This document shows positions 44,629-53,043 of a stretch of DNA of 64,000 nt, in pieces. Both the position numbers and the translations under genes were made by a program. How positions within the stretch are numbered: the stretch's first letter is position 1; each line of letters begins with the position of its first letter. The stretch is from [Clostridium] symbiosum (lineage in GTDB: Bacteria; Bacillota; Clostridia; Lachnospirales; Lachnospiraceae): positions 3,900,001 through 3,964,000 of the forward strand of contig CP143946.1 in assembly GCA_036419695.1 (NCBI GenBank). The letters are read 5' to 3'. A model generated the notes under the pieces. That model was not told where the DNA came from, searched no databases, and saw only the letters and a list, made by a program, of their open reading frames with translations.

Positions 44629-45438
44629 CTATTTTCTATAGACAGCCGGGCGCACATAAGTAAGCAGCTCCTGGTCTCTGGGAAGCAGCTCGGTATGGCC
44701 CACAAACAGATAGCCGCCCGGTTTCAACGCCCGGTTTAAATTTTCTATTAATTTTTTACGCGATGCATCGTCAAAATAGATCATGACGTTGCGGCACAGA
44801 ATCAGATCAAAGCGTTCAATCCCCACATTGGGCCTCAGAAGATTCATAATCTGAAATCTGACCTTTTCCGTGAGCTTCGGGATAATTGTGAAACTGCCTT
44901 TGTCCTTTTCTTTCCTGCAGTACTTCTGCTGCCAGAACAGCGGTATCACATCCAGTTCACTGATCGGGTACCGTCCTTCTTTTGCCTTCCCTATCACACT
45001 CTCCGAAAGATCCGTGCCCAGGATTTCAAAAGAGGGGAGAAATCCCCCTCCGTCGGTATAATTTTGAAGCAGCATCGCCAGCGTATAGCACTCTTCCCCG
45101 CTGGAGCAGCCGGCAGACCAGACTCTGAACGGAGACTTCGCTGTTTCCGGCCGGATATCGGGAAGTATATTCTGCTCAAGAAATTCAAAATGTTTCGGTT
45201 CCCTCATAAAATATGTATAATTCGTCGTAAGGCGGTTCAGCAGGGCGGCCCTCATCCTTCCGGTTCTGTCCGCCTCCATCATCTCCATATATTGTTTCAG
45301 GGAGGTAATTCCGTTCTTTTCCATTTCCTGGCTCATCCTGCACTCCGCAATGACCCTCTTTTTGGAAAGATCGATTCCGTAGTGTACCTTCATATAATTT
45401 ATCAGAAGTTCAAACTCCTTACCCGTAAACCGTATCAA
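44629..45438 (-). CDS. cheR: Receptor methyltransferase CheR
   Basis: TTG at 45438 with GGAGGTG five nt upstream gives MIRFTGKEFELLINYMKVHY and 269 aa. The SAM site (RVWSAGCSSGEECYTLAMLL) and LILCRNVMIYFDDASRKKLI are typical of CheR. It transfers methyl groups to receptor glutamates. A longer frame to 45543 runs into the upstream gene and is rejected. It overlaps that gene by about 20 nt. Confidence 0.9.
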   Translation of the reverse strand: MIRFTGKEFELLINYMKVHYGIDLSKKRVIAECRMSQEMEKNGITSLKQYMEMMEADRTGRMRAALLNRLTTNYTYFMREPKHFEFLEQNILPDIRPETAKSPFRVWSAGCSSGEECYTLAMLLQNYTDGGGFLPSFEILGTDLSESVIGKAKEGRYPISELDVIPLFWQQKYCRKEKDKGSFTIIPKLTEKVRFQIMNLLRPNVGIERFDLILCRNVMIYFDDASRKKLIENLNRALKPGGYLFVGHTELLPRDQELLTYVRPAVYRK

Positions 45439-45724
45439 ACCGCTCACCTCCGGACAAATCGTCTGCCAGCAGGCCGCAGACACTGCCGTCTTCCCGGACC
45501 ACCAGTACGGCACACTCAAACTCCTCTTTGTGCTGCGCTCCATCCAGATATTTTACAGGGATAAGCCGGCCATGGAAATATATCATGCCCGCAATACCGT
45601 CCGGCGCTCCCGGTACTTTAATCACACGGGGCTTCGGCAGGATTCTTCCAATCTGTTCCATCAAAACCTCCCCATATCCTTCCCCGGAGTATAATCTGAG
45701 AATCTCTCTTTTCTCTTCCACCAT
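45419..45724 (-). CDS. Short CheW-like protein
   Basis: Starting at ATG 45724 (GGAGG upstream) the 101-aa protein has a partial CheW fold: PDGIAGMIYFHGRLIPVKYL corresponds to the ligand loop and VLVVREDGSVCGLLADD to the last strands. It is shorter than CheW (about 140-160 aa), lacking the N-terminal strand. It is transcribed with the next short CheW-like gene. Confidence 0.7.
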   Translation of the reverse strand: MVEEKREILRLYSGEGYGEVLMEQIGRILPKPRVIKVPGAPDGIAGMIYFHGRLIPVKYLDGAQHKEEFECAVLVVREDGSVCGLLADDLSGGERFDTVYG

Positions 45725-45738
45725 CTTCGCTGCCTCCG

Positions 45739-46125
45739 TCATAAAAATAAGTCCGGCTCTATGACAAACGCCCATGCATCCAGGCTCTCCATATATGCCG
45801 CTCTCCTGAGGCGGGAACCGTTCCCGCCCGTCACCTCTTCCGGCATCTCCTTCAGAACGGCGGATTCCAGTTCAAAAATCCCCATGATTTCATCGGCCCG
45901 GAATCCGTAGAGGCAGTCCTCCCGGTTCAGGAGTATCATATAGTTCCCACAGACACCGGCGTTTCCTCCCCACAGACGGCACAGATCAAAGAAGCACACC
46001 TCATTGCCGCCGTAGGCAGCCTTACCTTCTTCGTCTGTCTTTCCCGGAAGAATATGCTTTACCAGCTCAAGCGGAATCAAAAAAAGAGCAGCTTCTAATT
46101 CAAAACACAAAAATGTTTTTGTCAT
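45739..46125 (-). CDS. CheW-like protein
   Basis: From ATG 46125 (AAGGAGG) the 128-aa protein begins MTKTFLCFELEAALFLIPLE, like the first CheW subdomain. It has EVCFFDLCRLWGGN and NYMILLNREDCLYGFRADEI. It is short and diverged. With the 101-aa gene it may form one split CheW-type coupler, since each lacks parts present in the other; that is an inference. Confidence 0.65.
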   Translation of the reverse strand: MTKTFLCFELEAALFLIPLELVKHILPGKTDEEGKAAYGGNEVCFFDLCRLWGGNAGVCGNYMILLNREDCLYGFRADEIMGIFELESAVLKEMPEEVTGGNGSRLRRAAYMESLDAWAFVIEPDLFL

Positions 46126-46150
46126 AAAGCCCCTCCTTTTCACAATTTCT

Positions 46151-46546
46151 TTAATTTGGTTTTATTTTAAAAGTGCTGACCAGGCTCTTAAGCCTCTCCG
46201 CCTGCCCTGAAAGCTCTTCACTGGCTGCAGCGCTTTCTTCTGCCGTAGCCGAATTGCTCTGCACGATGTTGGATTTCCGCGTAATATTCTTTGTAATTTG
46301 TTCCACGGACTCGGCCGTCTTATCCGCAATGACGGAAAATCCTTTGCCTCCGGCTCCTCCACTTCTTATCTGCAAGGCCGCTTACCGTGTCAGCCAGCGT
46401 TTCTATTGTAGACACCTGCTTCGATGTAACTGACGGAATCCCTTCATCCTCTCCCCACCATAAAGTCTTTAATTCCCAGTTCCTCCCGGTATATGTTCCT
46501 GCAGTTTAGGGCAACGTCCTTTGACTGTAAGATTCTTATTTTTCAA
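46151..46546 (-). pseudogene. Decayed methyl-accepting chemotaxis protein
   Basis: TTG 46546 with GGAG starts a 5' end (MKNKNLTVKGR) that soon leaves frame. The middle reads STIETLADTVSGLADK, then changes frame. The last 74 codons (GGAGGKGFSVIADKTAESVE, NSATAEESAAASEELSGQAE) match the C-terminal end of MCP signalling domains. Sensor, HAMP and tip are lost. It is the first, ruined gene of the chemotaxis operon, and its ribosome site and promoter may still serve the operon. Confidence 0.75.
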
Positions 46547-46748
46547 CTTAATAACTCCTCGTTCTATCTTACAATAAATGAGATCTTACTTCAAGCTGAT
46601 TCTCTGCTTTCTGCCCGAAAATCAGGCTGATTTTTTTAATTTTTTGTGCAATTGCTAAAAATTTCCTGGAAGATACGTATATTTTTTTCCTCTTCGGACA
46701 ATAATAAGCAAAACGGAGAAATCCGCATACAGGAAAGGATGGTAGAAT

Positions 46749-46952
46749 ATGCAGAAAACTATAAATGTAATTGCTCTCACCATAGCCATTATTGGTGCAA
46801 TCAACTGGGGACTGATCGGGTTCTTTAACTTTAACCTCGTTTCCTTTCTCTTTGGTTCCGCTTCTATGCTGTCCAAAGTCATTTACGCCCTGGTGGGAAT
46901 CTGCGGATTATATCTCATCGGCTTCTACGGCCCTGTGACACAGGAGAAATAA
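46749..46952 (+). CDS. DUF378 family membrane protein
   Basis: The 67-aa protein with two transmembrane helices (NVIALTIAIIGAINWGLIGF; VIYALVGICGLYLIGFYG) matches DUF378 (YuzA-like). AAAGGATGG precedes the ATG. Function unknown. A terminator follows. Confidence 0.88.
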   Translation: MQKTINVIALTIAIIGAINWGLIGFFNFNLVSFLFGSASMLSKVIYALVGICGLYLIGFYGPVTQEK

Positions 46953-46991
46953 CCCCCTGTTATCTACAACAATATAATGGTTACAAAAAAG

Positions 46992-47035
46992 AACAGGACG
47001 GCAGGTTTTAATCATCTGCCGTCCTGTTTCTTTTT
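46992..47035 (+). terminator. Terminator of the DUF378 gene
   Basis: Perfect 13-bp stem AACAGGACGGCAG / CTGCCGTCCTGTT followed by TCTTTTT. Confidence 0.9.
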
Positions 47036-47044
47036 ATTGAGTGG

Positions 47045-47079
47045 CAATGAAAAGTTCGCGAAGCGTGCTTTTCGTTGTT
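47045..47079 (-). repeat. Dispersed 35-bp palindromic repeat (copy 2)
   Basis: Exact reverse complement of 28485-28519 over all 35 nt; flanks differ. Located beyond the stop of the dehydrogenase gene, again a 3' intergenic site. Confidence 0.75.
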
Positions 47080-47082
47080 GGC

Positions 47083-47121
47083 CGGCAGTGAAAAGCCCGC
47101 TGAGCATGCTTTTCACTGCCG
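47083..47121. terminator. Hairpin downstream of the mannitol-type operon
   Basis: Perfect 14-bp stem CGGCAGTGAAAAGC / GCTTTTCACTGCCG with an 11-nt loop, 10 nt past the dehydrogenase stop. It shares GAAAAG/CTTTTC with the adjacent 35-bp repeat. Lack of a long T run makes it a weak terminator or an mRNA 3' stabiliser. Confidence 0.6.
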
Positions 47122-47131
47122 TATATTAAAC

Positions 47132-48394
47132 TTATCTTACTCCGAAATGCTCAAACAGGACTTTCTCCGCCTCGGCGTTCCAGAGACCTTTGTGGGCCTT
47201 GCAGCACTCATCCAGCTTCTTATAAAGCGGATCCGTCTCTCCCAGCTTCGCAAAGTCGTCAATGGCCGTCAGAGGCATCTCAAACTGTGTATAGGTCAGC
47301 TTCTTTCCTCCCGGAATGGATGGAAGGTTCTTTGTGGCCTCTGCGATGCTGTCGATTCCGCCTACATGGGTTACCATAACGGCCGGCTCGATCACGCCTT
47401 TTGCGGAAAGGGCGTTGGCCTCGATCAGGTCATCGGTGTTGCCGCCTGTAGTTCCCATGATATGGGTGCTTGTATAGTGGCAGTTGTAGAGATTAATCTC
47501 GGCTGAAAACTGGCTGTCGGTCGGGCCTGCAAAGAAGTTCATGCAGCCGTCAAATGCCAGCAGTTTATCTCCCATCTCGGCTACCTGCCTGATTGGAGCG
47601 TATACGAATACGTCATCGTAACCGTGGCCTTCCGTGATAGCCGTAAGTTCTGCAATCGGATCTGCCATTGCCGCCGTGTTTACATAGTGGAGTTCCACGC
47701 CCATCTCCCTGGCGTGGGCCTCGGAAATCACTTCTCTTGCACGGTTGATTCTGTCCTCGTTGACATCGGTTACAACAATCCGTTTCGGCTTATTTTCAAA
47801 CTGGATGCCGTAGCTTACGGCTCCTAGGCCCATCGGGCCGCAGCCTCCCATGATTAAGATATTGCCGTCCACTTTTGTTCCCATTGCATGCTCGTAATTC
47901 TTTTTGTTGGTGTGGTAATTGGCATGGTATCCGCCGATAATACAGCTCATCGGCTCTCCGAGGGATGCCTGGAAGTAGCTCTCGCCGTCGTAATTCAAGA
48001 GACAGCCCATCTCCATCACCTCGTGAGGGATAATGCAGTATGTGGCGGCTCCGCCGCAGAACTCATAGGAATATCCCGGGGAGTCCAGTTTTCCCTGATA
48101 GTTGATGGCCGGCTGGATGGAGAATTTCTGTCCCGGTTTGAACTGATCCTGCCATTTCTTTCCGACCTGTACGATATCTCCGGCAAATTCATGGCCGACG
48201 ATAATCGGGTTGGTATCGATATTCTGCGGAGCGCGTTTATGTTTTTTACCCTGCTTAACCAGCTTGTAGGTGGACATGCAGATACTGTCGCTCATTACCT
48301 TTACAAGGATTTCATCATCCTTTATCTCCGGTAATTCAAATTCTTCTAATCTTAAGTCGTCGAGCCCATACATTCTCACTGCTTTTGTTTTCAT
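47132..48394 (-). CDS. Zinc-dependent polyol/sorbose-phosphate-type dehydrogenase
   Basis: The 420-aa medium-chain dehydrogenase starts at ATG 48394 with GGAGG upstream. It has a GroES-like domain with VGHEFAGDIVQVGKKW and the Rossmann motif MGGCGPMGLGAVSYG. It is longer than typical alcohol dehydrogenases and resembles L-sorbose-1-phosphate reductase (SorE-like). The structural-zinc Cys set of classical ADH is not seen. As the last gene of a mannitol-type PTS operon it likely oxidises the phosphorylated polyol, replacing MtlD. Confidence 0.85.
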   Translation of the reverse strand: MKTKAVRMYGLDDLRLEEFELPEIKDDEILVKVMSDSICMSTYKLVKQGKKHKRAPQNIDTNPIIVGHEFAGDIVQVGKKWQDQFKPGQKFSIQPAINYQGKLDSPGYSYEFCGGAATYCIIPHEVMEMGCLLNYDGESYFQASLGEPMSCIIGGYHANYHTNKKNYEHAMGTKVDGNILIMGGCGPMGLGAVSYGIQFENKPKRIVVTDVNEDRINRAREVISEAHAREMGVELHYVNTAAMADPIAELTAITEGHGYDDVFVYAPIRQVAEMGDKLLAFDGCMNFFAGPTDSQFSAEINLYNCHYTSTHIMGTTGGNTDDLIEANALSAKGVIEPAVMVTHVGGIDSIAEATKNLPSIPGGKKLTYTQFEMPLTAIDDFAKLGETDPLYKKLDECCKAHKGLWNAEAEKVLFEHFGVR

Positions 48395-48487
48395 GTTTTC
48401 AACCTCCAATGATTGTTCTGTTTGATATCCTTCTGTTATTATCTATGATTACCAGCTTTAAATTCCATCATTCTGAAAATGATTCCA

Positions 48488-48961
48488 TCACGCTTTTGTT
48501 GTAAATGCCGCGTAGATATCATCCTCGCTGCCCTTAATCAGTTCCTCGACAGCCTCCGGCGTCGCCATCTTCTCTGCAATGGTTGAGAGGATTTCCAGAT
48601 GCTCCTCCCCTACTCCGGCGATTCCGATTACAAGATTAACCTTCTCGGTTCCCCAGTCGGTGCCTTCCGGGAATACCATCACTGCAATTCCGGACTGTTT
48701 AATTTCTTTCTTGGCCTCCTCAACTCCATGCGGAAGCGCAATTCCGTTTCCTATATTGGTAGGGAATGAAAGTTCCCTTTTTATCATTGCATCGATATAT
48801 CCTTCGTTTACATACCCGCTGTCGCAAAGGAGCTGTCCCACCGCCCGGATTACGTCATCCTTCGGCATCGGGCTGCAGTTTAAACGGATATTTTTCTTTT
48901 CTAAAAGCTCCGGTTTCTGAATTTTTTCAGCCTGTTCTTTTTTCTTTCCAAAACCAAACAT
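48488..48961 (-). CDS. mtlF: PTS mannitol/fructitol-type EIIA component
   Basis: The 157-aa EIIA (ATG 48961, AGGAGG) has the phosphorylatable His in NGIALPHGVEEAKKEI. It takes phosphate from HPr and passes it to the IIB domain of the IICB protein at 51422. The N-terminal extension (FGFGKKKEQAEKIQ) is Lys-rich. A half-site of the putative MtlR operator lies upstream at 49094. Confidence 0.9.
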   Translation of the reverse strand: MFGFGKKKEQAEKIQKPELLEKKNIRLNCSPMPKDDVIRAVGQLLCDSGYVNEGYIDAMIKRELSFPTNIGNGIALPHGVEEAKKEIKQSGIAVMVFPEGTDWGTEKVNLVIGIAGVGEEHLEILSTIAEKMATPEAVEELIKGSEDDIYAAFTTKA

Positions 48962-49126
48962 TCTCTTATTCCTCCTCATTATCCACAGGTTTTCCCGTTC
49001 CGGTGTTTCTTCTGTTCCCTTTTATGTCTCAATTATAGCCCCGGCACACCGTATAATTCAACCGAAACAAAAATGCATTTGGCATCATCAGATAGTGACA
49101 AAAGCTGAAGGCGGAAATTTCCGTTT

Positions 49127-51226
49127 TTACATTCTGTCCAGATACTGGTCAAAGTATTTTTTGAGATACCGCGACAGCAGATCCCGGACGTTCTCCTCTT
49201 CCTTTGTTATGATGGCGTTCAGGAATTCATCCTCTTCCACCAGCATCTGGCTTAAATAGCCCAGCATGTCCGCGTTCTCCTGCGTGTGGCCTTCCTCCGG
49301 CATCAGCATAATGATGGCGGCCCTGATTCCCTTCATATCGGGAGCGGTAAACCATTCTCCCGAATCCGGTACAAAGACCGTAAATACCGGCTTTGTGACC
49401 CCGGCTGTCCGCGCGTGGAGAAGCGCGAATGAGAAATCCGGGAAGAACTGGGAGCCCATCGTTTCCCTTCTCCTCAAGGCCTCTACGATCATGGTCTGCC
49501 GATCCGCGTAGGGCGTCTGCTCCTCTCCCGCCTTTAAAAGCAGCTCCCCGAATGTGGCCGCCGTCCCAATCTTTGTGCGTTTAAAACGTTTGATCAGCGA
49601 TTTAATCTGGGTCGCCATATAATTGACTTCCTCAAGCTGTCTTGTAAACGCCTCATTCTCTTTCCCGGCCACGGGCATGCGTTCGTATTCACGCACCCTG
49701 GCGGCAATCTGCTCCATCTCCTGCGACGTCAGAAGGGGGCTTACGTAAAGGATATCCGCATTCTCCCGGATAGGAAGCGTGGATACAAAGAAATCAGTAT
49801 GCTCCAGTGCGAACGGGTTCAGATCGTTAACCCCGTATGCCGTAAGCTCGATGCGGTCCTTGAAAAACTTGTTGATCCTGGAGCACATCAGGCGTGATAT
49901 TCCAATGCCGCTGGCACAGACCACGCCCATGTTCACTTTTCTTTTTACTTCCTTCCGGCTTTCCAGGCGCACCATCGCCGCCCCGAAATGGATGGCCAGA
50001 TAGCCTATCTCAGGCTCCGGTACCGTGAAACCGTAATGCTCTTCAATTACTCCGGCAACATCGCGGCACCGCTCAAAAATGGCGGCATAATCGTTCTTTA
50101 TCTGTTCCAGAAGCGGATTCTCAATCTTCATATTGTTGGCAAGGCGCACTAATGTCGGCTGCAGATGGGCGGCCAGCCCCTGCACGACGAATTCCTCATC
50201 CTGTTTAAGCTGCCAGGCGACGGCCGGATCAAACCGGTCAATCATCGCGTTTACCACCGACAGAAGTTCCCTCTGCCCGCTCACCCTGGCCTTAGAGTCC
50301 TCGTCCAGCTCTATCTGCTGGACCTTGGCTCCCTTAATGTGAAGACAGACGTATGCAACCTCGATCTCCGGGATTTCGATCCTAAACTCCTTTCGAAGCT
50401 CCTCCACGATTCTGCCCGCCAGGCGGAAATCTTCGTCGCCGCGCAGGGACTTAATCATGGCCTCGTTCTCTTCCAGTATCTCTTTCCCCAGAATCCTGTT
50501 TACCGCGATTGTCACATGCAGGACGAGTCCCACATAGGAATTCTCGGTCAGGTTTAAAAGTCTTCGGTCCTTCACCCTCTGGATGCACGCAATGACCCGC
50601 AGCAGGAGGTCGTTATTTAAAATCTTGTAGATGTTTTTATCATTTTTATTTTCCACCAGTTCAAACAGCGCCTGGTCTTTTTCCTCATAAATATCCCGGA
50701 TAAAGCGCGTGTCGATATTTTCATCGATAAAAGCCCTGAGAGCCAGGCGGAAATCCTTCTCCCTGCCCTCTATGGATATCCCGTATCCGGGTTTCCGGTT
50801 GATTTTCAGGTTAAACGGAGCAAACCACTCCTCCGCAGCCTCCAGATCCGCGCTGATCGTCGCTTCACTGACTCCGAACAGATCACTGTAGTAGTAAAGC
50901 TTTTTCAGCGTCTTGTCCTTCAGGATTTCCAGGATCAACCTCTTGCGGCGCTCCGTCCTGTCCGAGACGTAAAACGTGTCCTTTTCGCTCAGCTGCCTGA
51001 GCAGCCTCTCCCTGTCTTCCGGTTCCCCCTCCAGCCACACTCCCGTCCCCGTCTTGGAACAGAACGTCACATTATATTCTTTCAGCGCTTTTCCCAGGTA
51101 TTCCAGTTCCCTCTGAACCGTGCGCTTGCTCAGGTTCATCTGCTCCGCCAGATTTTTGACGGATATGACTTTATCTTCATTCAGCATGAGCAGAAGTATC
51201 TGCTGCATTCTCGGTGTAAAATCCAT
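49127..51226 (-). CDS. mtlR: MtlR-type PTS-controlled transcriptional activator
   Basis: The 699-aa regulator has an N-terminal HTH (VKNLAEQMNLSKRTVQRELE) and a second Mga-like HTH. Two PRD domains follow (His in IAVNRILG region and VCLHIKGAKV; EIGYLAIHFGAAM), then a GatB-like IIB domain (GVVCASGIGISRLMCSR) and a C-terminal IIA domain (FALLHARTAGV). PTS phosphorylation sets its activity according to mannitol and HPr-P. It lies between the IICB and IIA genes. Confidence 0.9.
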   Translation of the reverse strand: MDFTPRMQQILLLMLNEDKVISVKNLAEQMNLSKRTVQRELEYLGKALKEYNVTFCSKTGTGVWLEGEPEDRERLLRQLSEKDTFYVSDRTERRKRLILEILKDKTLKKLYYYSDLFGVSEATISADLEAAEEWFAPFNLKINRKPGYGISIEGREKDFRLALRAFIDENIDTRFIRDIYEEKDQALFELVENKNDKNIYKILNNDLLLRVIACIQRVKDRRLLNLTENSYVGLVLHVTIAVNRILGKEILEENEAMIKSLRGDEDFRLAGRIVEELRKEFRIEIPEIEVAYVCLHIKGAKVQQIELDEDSKARVSGQRELLSVVNAMIDRFDPAVAWQLKQDEEFVVQGLAAHLQPTLVRLANNMKIENPLLEQIKNDYAAIFERCRDVAGVIEEHYGFTVPEPEIGYLAIHFGAAMVRLESRKEVKRKVNMGVVCASGIGISRLMCSRINKFFKDRIELTAYGVNDLNPFALEHTDFFVSTLPIRENADILYVSPLLTSQEMEQIAARVREYERMPVAGKENEAFTRQLEEVNYMATQIKSLIKRFKRTKIGTAATFGELLLKAGEEQTPYADRQTMIVEALRRRETMGSQFFPDFSFALLHARTAGVTKPVFTVFVPDSGEWFTAPDMKGIRAAIIMLMPEEGHTQENADMLGYLSQMLVEEDEFLNAIITKEEENVRDLLSRYLKKYFDQYLDRM

Positions 51227-51421
51227 ATATTTACCGTTCCCTCTCCCGCTTTCCGGCACTTAACCGCCCTTACCCGGCTTTTGTCCTCCGGGCCTTTTCC
51301 CCGCCCGGTGTTTTTATACGATAGAAAGACAGAACAGGGTGTGGAGGCACACCCGGTTTCTGTCTTAACAATTTTCTATATGCGCCCGCCCCGCCTATGT
51401 GACGGTTCCGGGGCATTTCCC

Positions 51422-52810
51422 TTATCGGTTCAGTAATTCCTGAATCAGCTCATCGTATTCCGGCGCGGCCAGGAAATTGGTGATAAGGATAAGCTGCGCG
51501 TCAGGATTGCTGTGCCCTGCTCTCTCTCCCAGTTCCTGATGCGTTACCACAATCTGCGCATCAGCCGGGATGGAAGATACAGGTGAATGCATAACCTCAA
51601 TATTTCCAAGGCCTGCCGCCGCCAGTTTCTTCTTGAGCACCGTTGCTCCCATTGCGCTGGAACCCATTCCGGCGTCACAGGCAAATACGATTTTTCTGAT
51701 ATCTTTTGAATCAACTGTATTTGCTGTTTTATGCTCTTCGGCAATTCCCTTTGCCGCATTCTTCATTTCTTTCATCTTGTTCTTGGAAGCTTCCAGGTCC
51801 TCATCCTTGCCGGCGAATTTGAGAATCGGCATGGAAATGAAGAAGGATACCGCCGTAGCTACGAGAACGCCTGCCAGAACCGGGATATAGCCGCCGCGCG
51901 GGGTCATTCCGAGAATTGCAATGATGCTTCCCGGTGAAGCCGGTGCGGAAAGTCCTGCGCCCAGCATCTGCTCTACAAAGATGCCGCTGGCTCCGCCTGC
52001 AATAACGGAGAGAAGTAAAAGCGGATTCATCAGGATATATGGGAAATAAATCTCATGGATACCGCCGAGGAAATGAATGATTACGGCGCCCGGTGCGGAG
52101 CTCTTTGCAGAACCCTTGCCCGCCAGGCAGTATGCCAGCAGCACGCCGAGTCCCGGGCCCGGGTTAGCCTCAAGCAGGAAGAAAATGGATTTTCCCGTTT
52201 CCTCCACCTGCTGGATTCCCATTGGGGAGAAAATTCCGTGGTTGATTGCGTTGTTCAGGAACAGAACCTTTGCAGGCTCGATGAAAATACTTGCCATTGG
52301 GAGGAGTTTGTTGTCAACGAAGAAACCAACGCCTGCCCTCATTGCCTCGTTTAATGATTCTACAAGAGGCGTAACGCCCTTTAATGTAAGGAGCGTCAGG
52401 ATTGCGCCTACAATACCGAGTGAGAAGTTATTGACCAGCATCTCAAAACCTGCCGGAATCTTACCTTCTATTACATTGTCTATTTTTTTCATAATCCATG
52501 CCGCCAGAGGACCTACAATCATGGCGCCGATAAACATTGGAATATCGGAACCTACGATTACGCCCATGGTTGCGATGGCGCCGATTACGCCGCCCCGCTG
52601 TCCGTGTACGGCAGCGCCGCCCGTGTAGGCAATTAACAGCGGCAGAAGCACGGTTGACATTGGCGTTACAAGCGCGGCCAGCGCCTCATTCGGCATCCAG
52701 CCCGTCGGGATAAACAATGCCGTAATTAAGCCCCATGCGATAAACGCGCCGATATTCGGCATAACCATACCGCTCAAAAACCGTCCAAATAACTGAACTT
52801 TTTCTTTCAT
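51422..52810 (-). CDS. mtlA: PTS mannitol-type EIICB permease
   Basis: The 462-aa protein has an eight-helix IIC domain (GRFLSGMVMPNIGAFIAWGL; conserved GGIHEIYFPYILMNP) and a C-terminal IIB domain with the phospho-Cys in VFACDAGMGSSAMGATVL (about residue 378). It imports and phosphorylates the polyol. No IIA is fused, consistent with the separate gene. First gene of the operon, behind the MtlR-type site. Confidence 0.92.
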   Translation of the reverse strand: MKEKVQLFGRFLSGMVMPNIGAFIAWGLITALFIPTGWMPNEALAALVTPMSTVLLPLLIAYTGGAAVHGQRGGVIGAIATMGVIVGSDIPMFIGAMIVGPLAAWIMKKIDNVIEGKIPAGFEMLVNNFSLGIVGAILTLLTLKGVTPLVESLNEAMRAGVGFFVDNKLLPMASIFIEPAKVLFLNNAINHGIFSPMGIQQVEETGKSIFFLLEANPGPGLGVLLAYCLAGKGSAKSSAPGAVIIHFLGGIHEIYFPYILMNPLLLLSVIAGGASGIFVEQMLGAGLSAPASPGSIIAILGMTPRGGYIPVLAGVLVATAVSFFISMPILKFAGKDEDLEASKNKMKEMKNAAKGIAEEHKTANTVDSKDIRKIVFACDAGMGSSAMGATVLKKKLAAAGLGNIEVMHSPVSSIPADAQIVVTHQELGERAGHSNPDAQLILITNFLAAPEYDELIQELLNR

Positions 52811-52912
52811 ACTGATACCCTCTTTCCACTTTTATGTTCTATTTTCCAATTTCCGTTCATGTAACTCCAAATTGATAAAAGTGACCGGCCGGTCGTTCCT
52901 TTTGATAGTTTT

Positions 52913-53012
52913 ATTATACCCACCCTGAGGGAAATATTTCAACATGAAGAAACAAGGATTTGTCACTATGTAATAGCGCCAAAAATCTGGCTGACAGTGA
53001 CAAATCCCTGTT
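52913..53012 (-). promoter_or_regulatory. mtl operon promoter and upstream inverted-repeat activator site
   Basis: Minus-strand TTGAAA (52937-52942) and TATAAT (52913-52918) are 18 nt apart. Upstream, 17-nt arms AACAAGGATTTGTCACT (52951-52967) and AGTGACAAATCCCTGTT (52996-53012) form an inverted repeat with one mismatch and a 28-nt gap, the place expected for activator MtlR. The same half-site AGTGACAAA recurs before mtlF (49094-49102). Confidence 0.8.
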
Positions 53013-53043
53013 TCGTTTTAATGGTATATTATATGCACAGTCC

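Noticed and set aside
52883..52894. GACCGGCCGGTC palindrome in the mtl leader as an operator
   Set aside because: It is a perfect 12-bp palindrome but lies downstream of the promoter, is short, and does not resemble CcpA cre or MtlR sites; no second copy seen.
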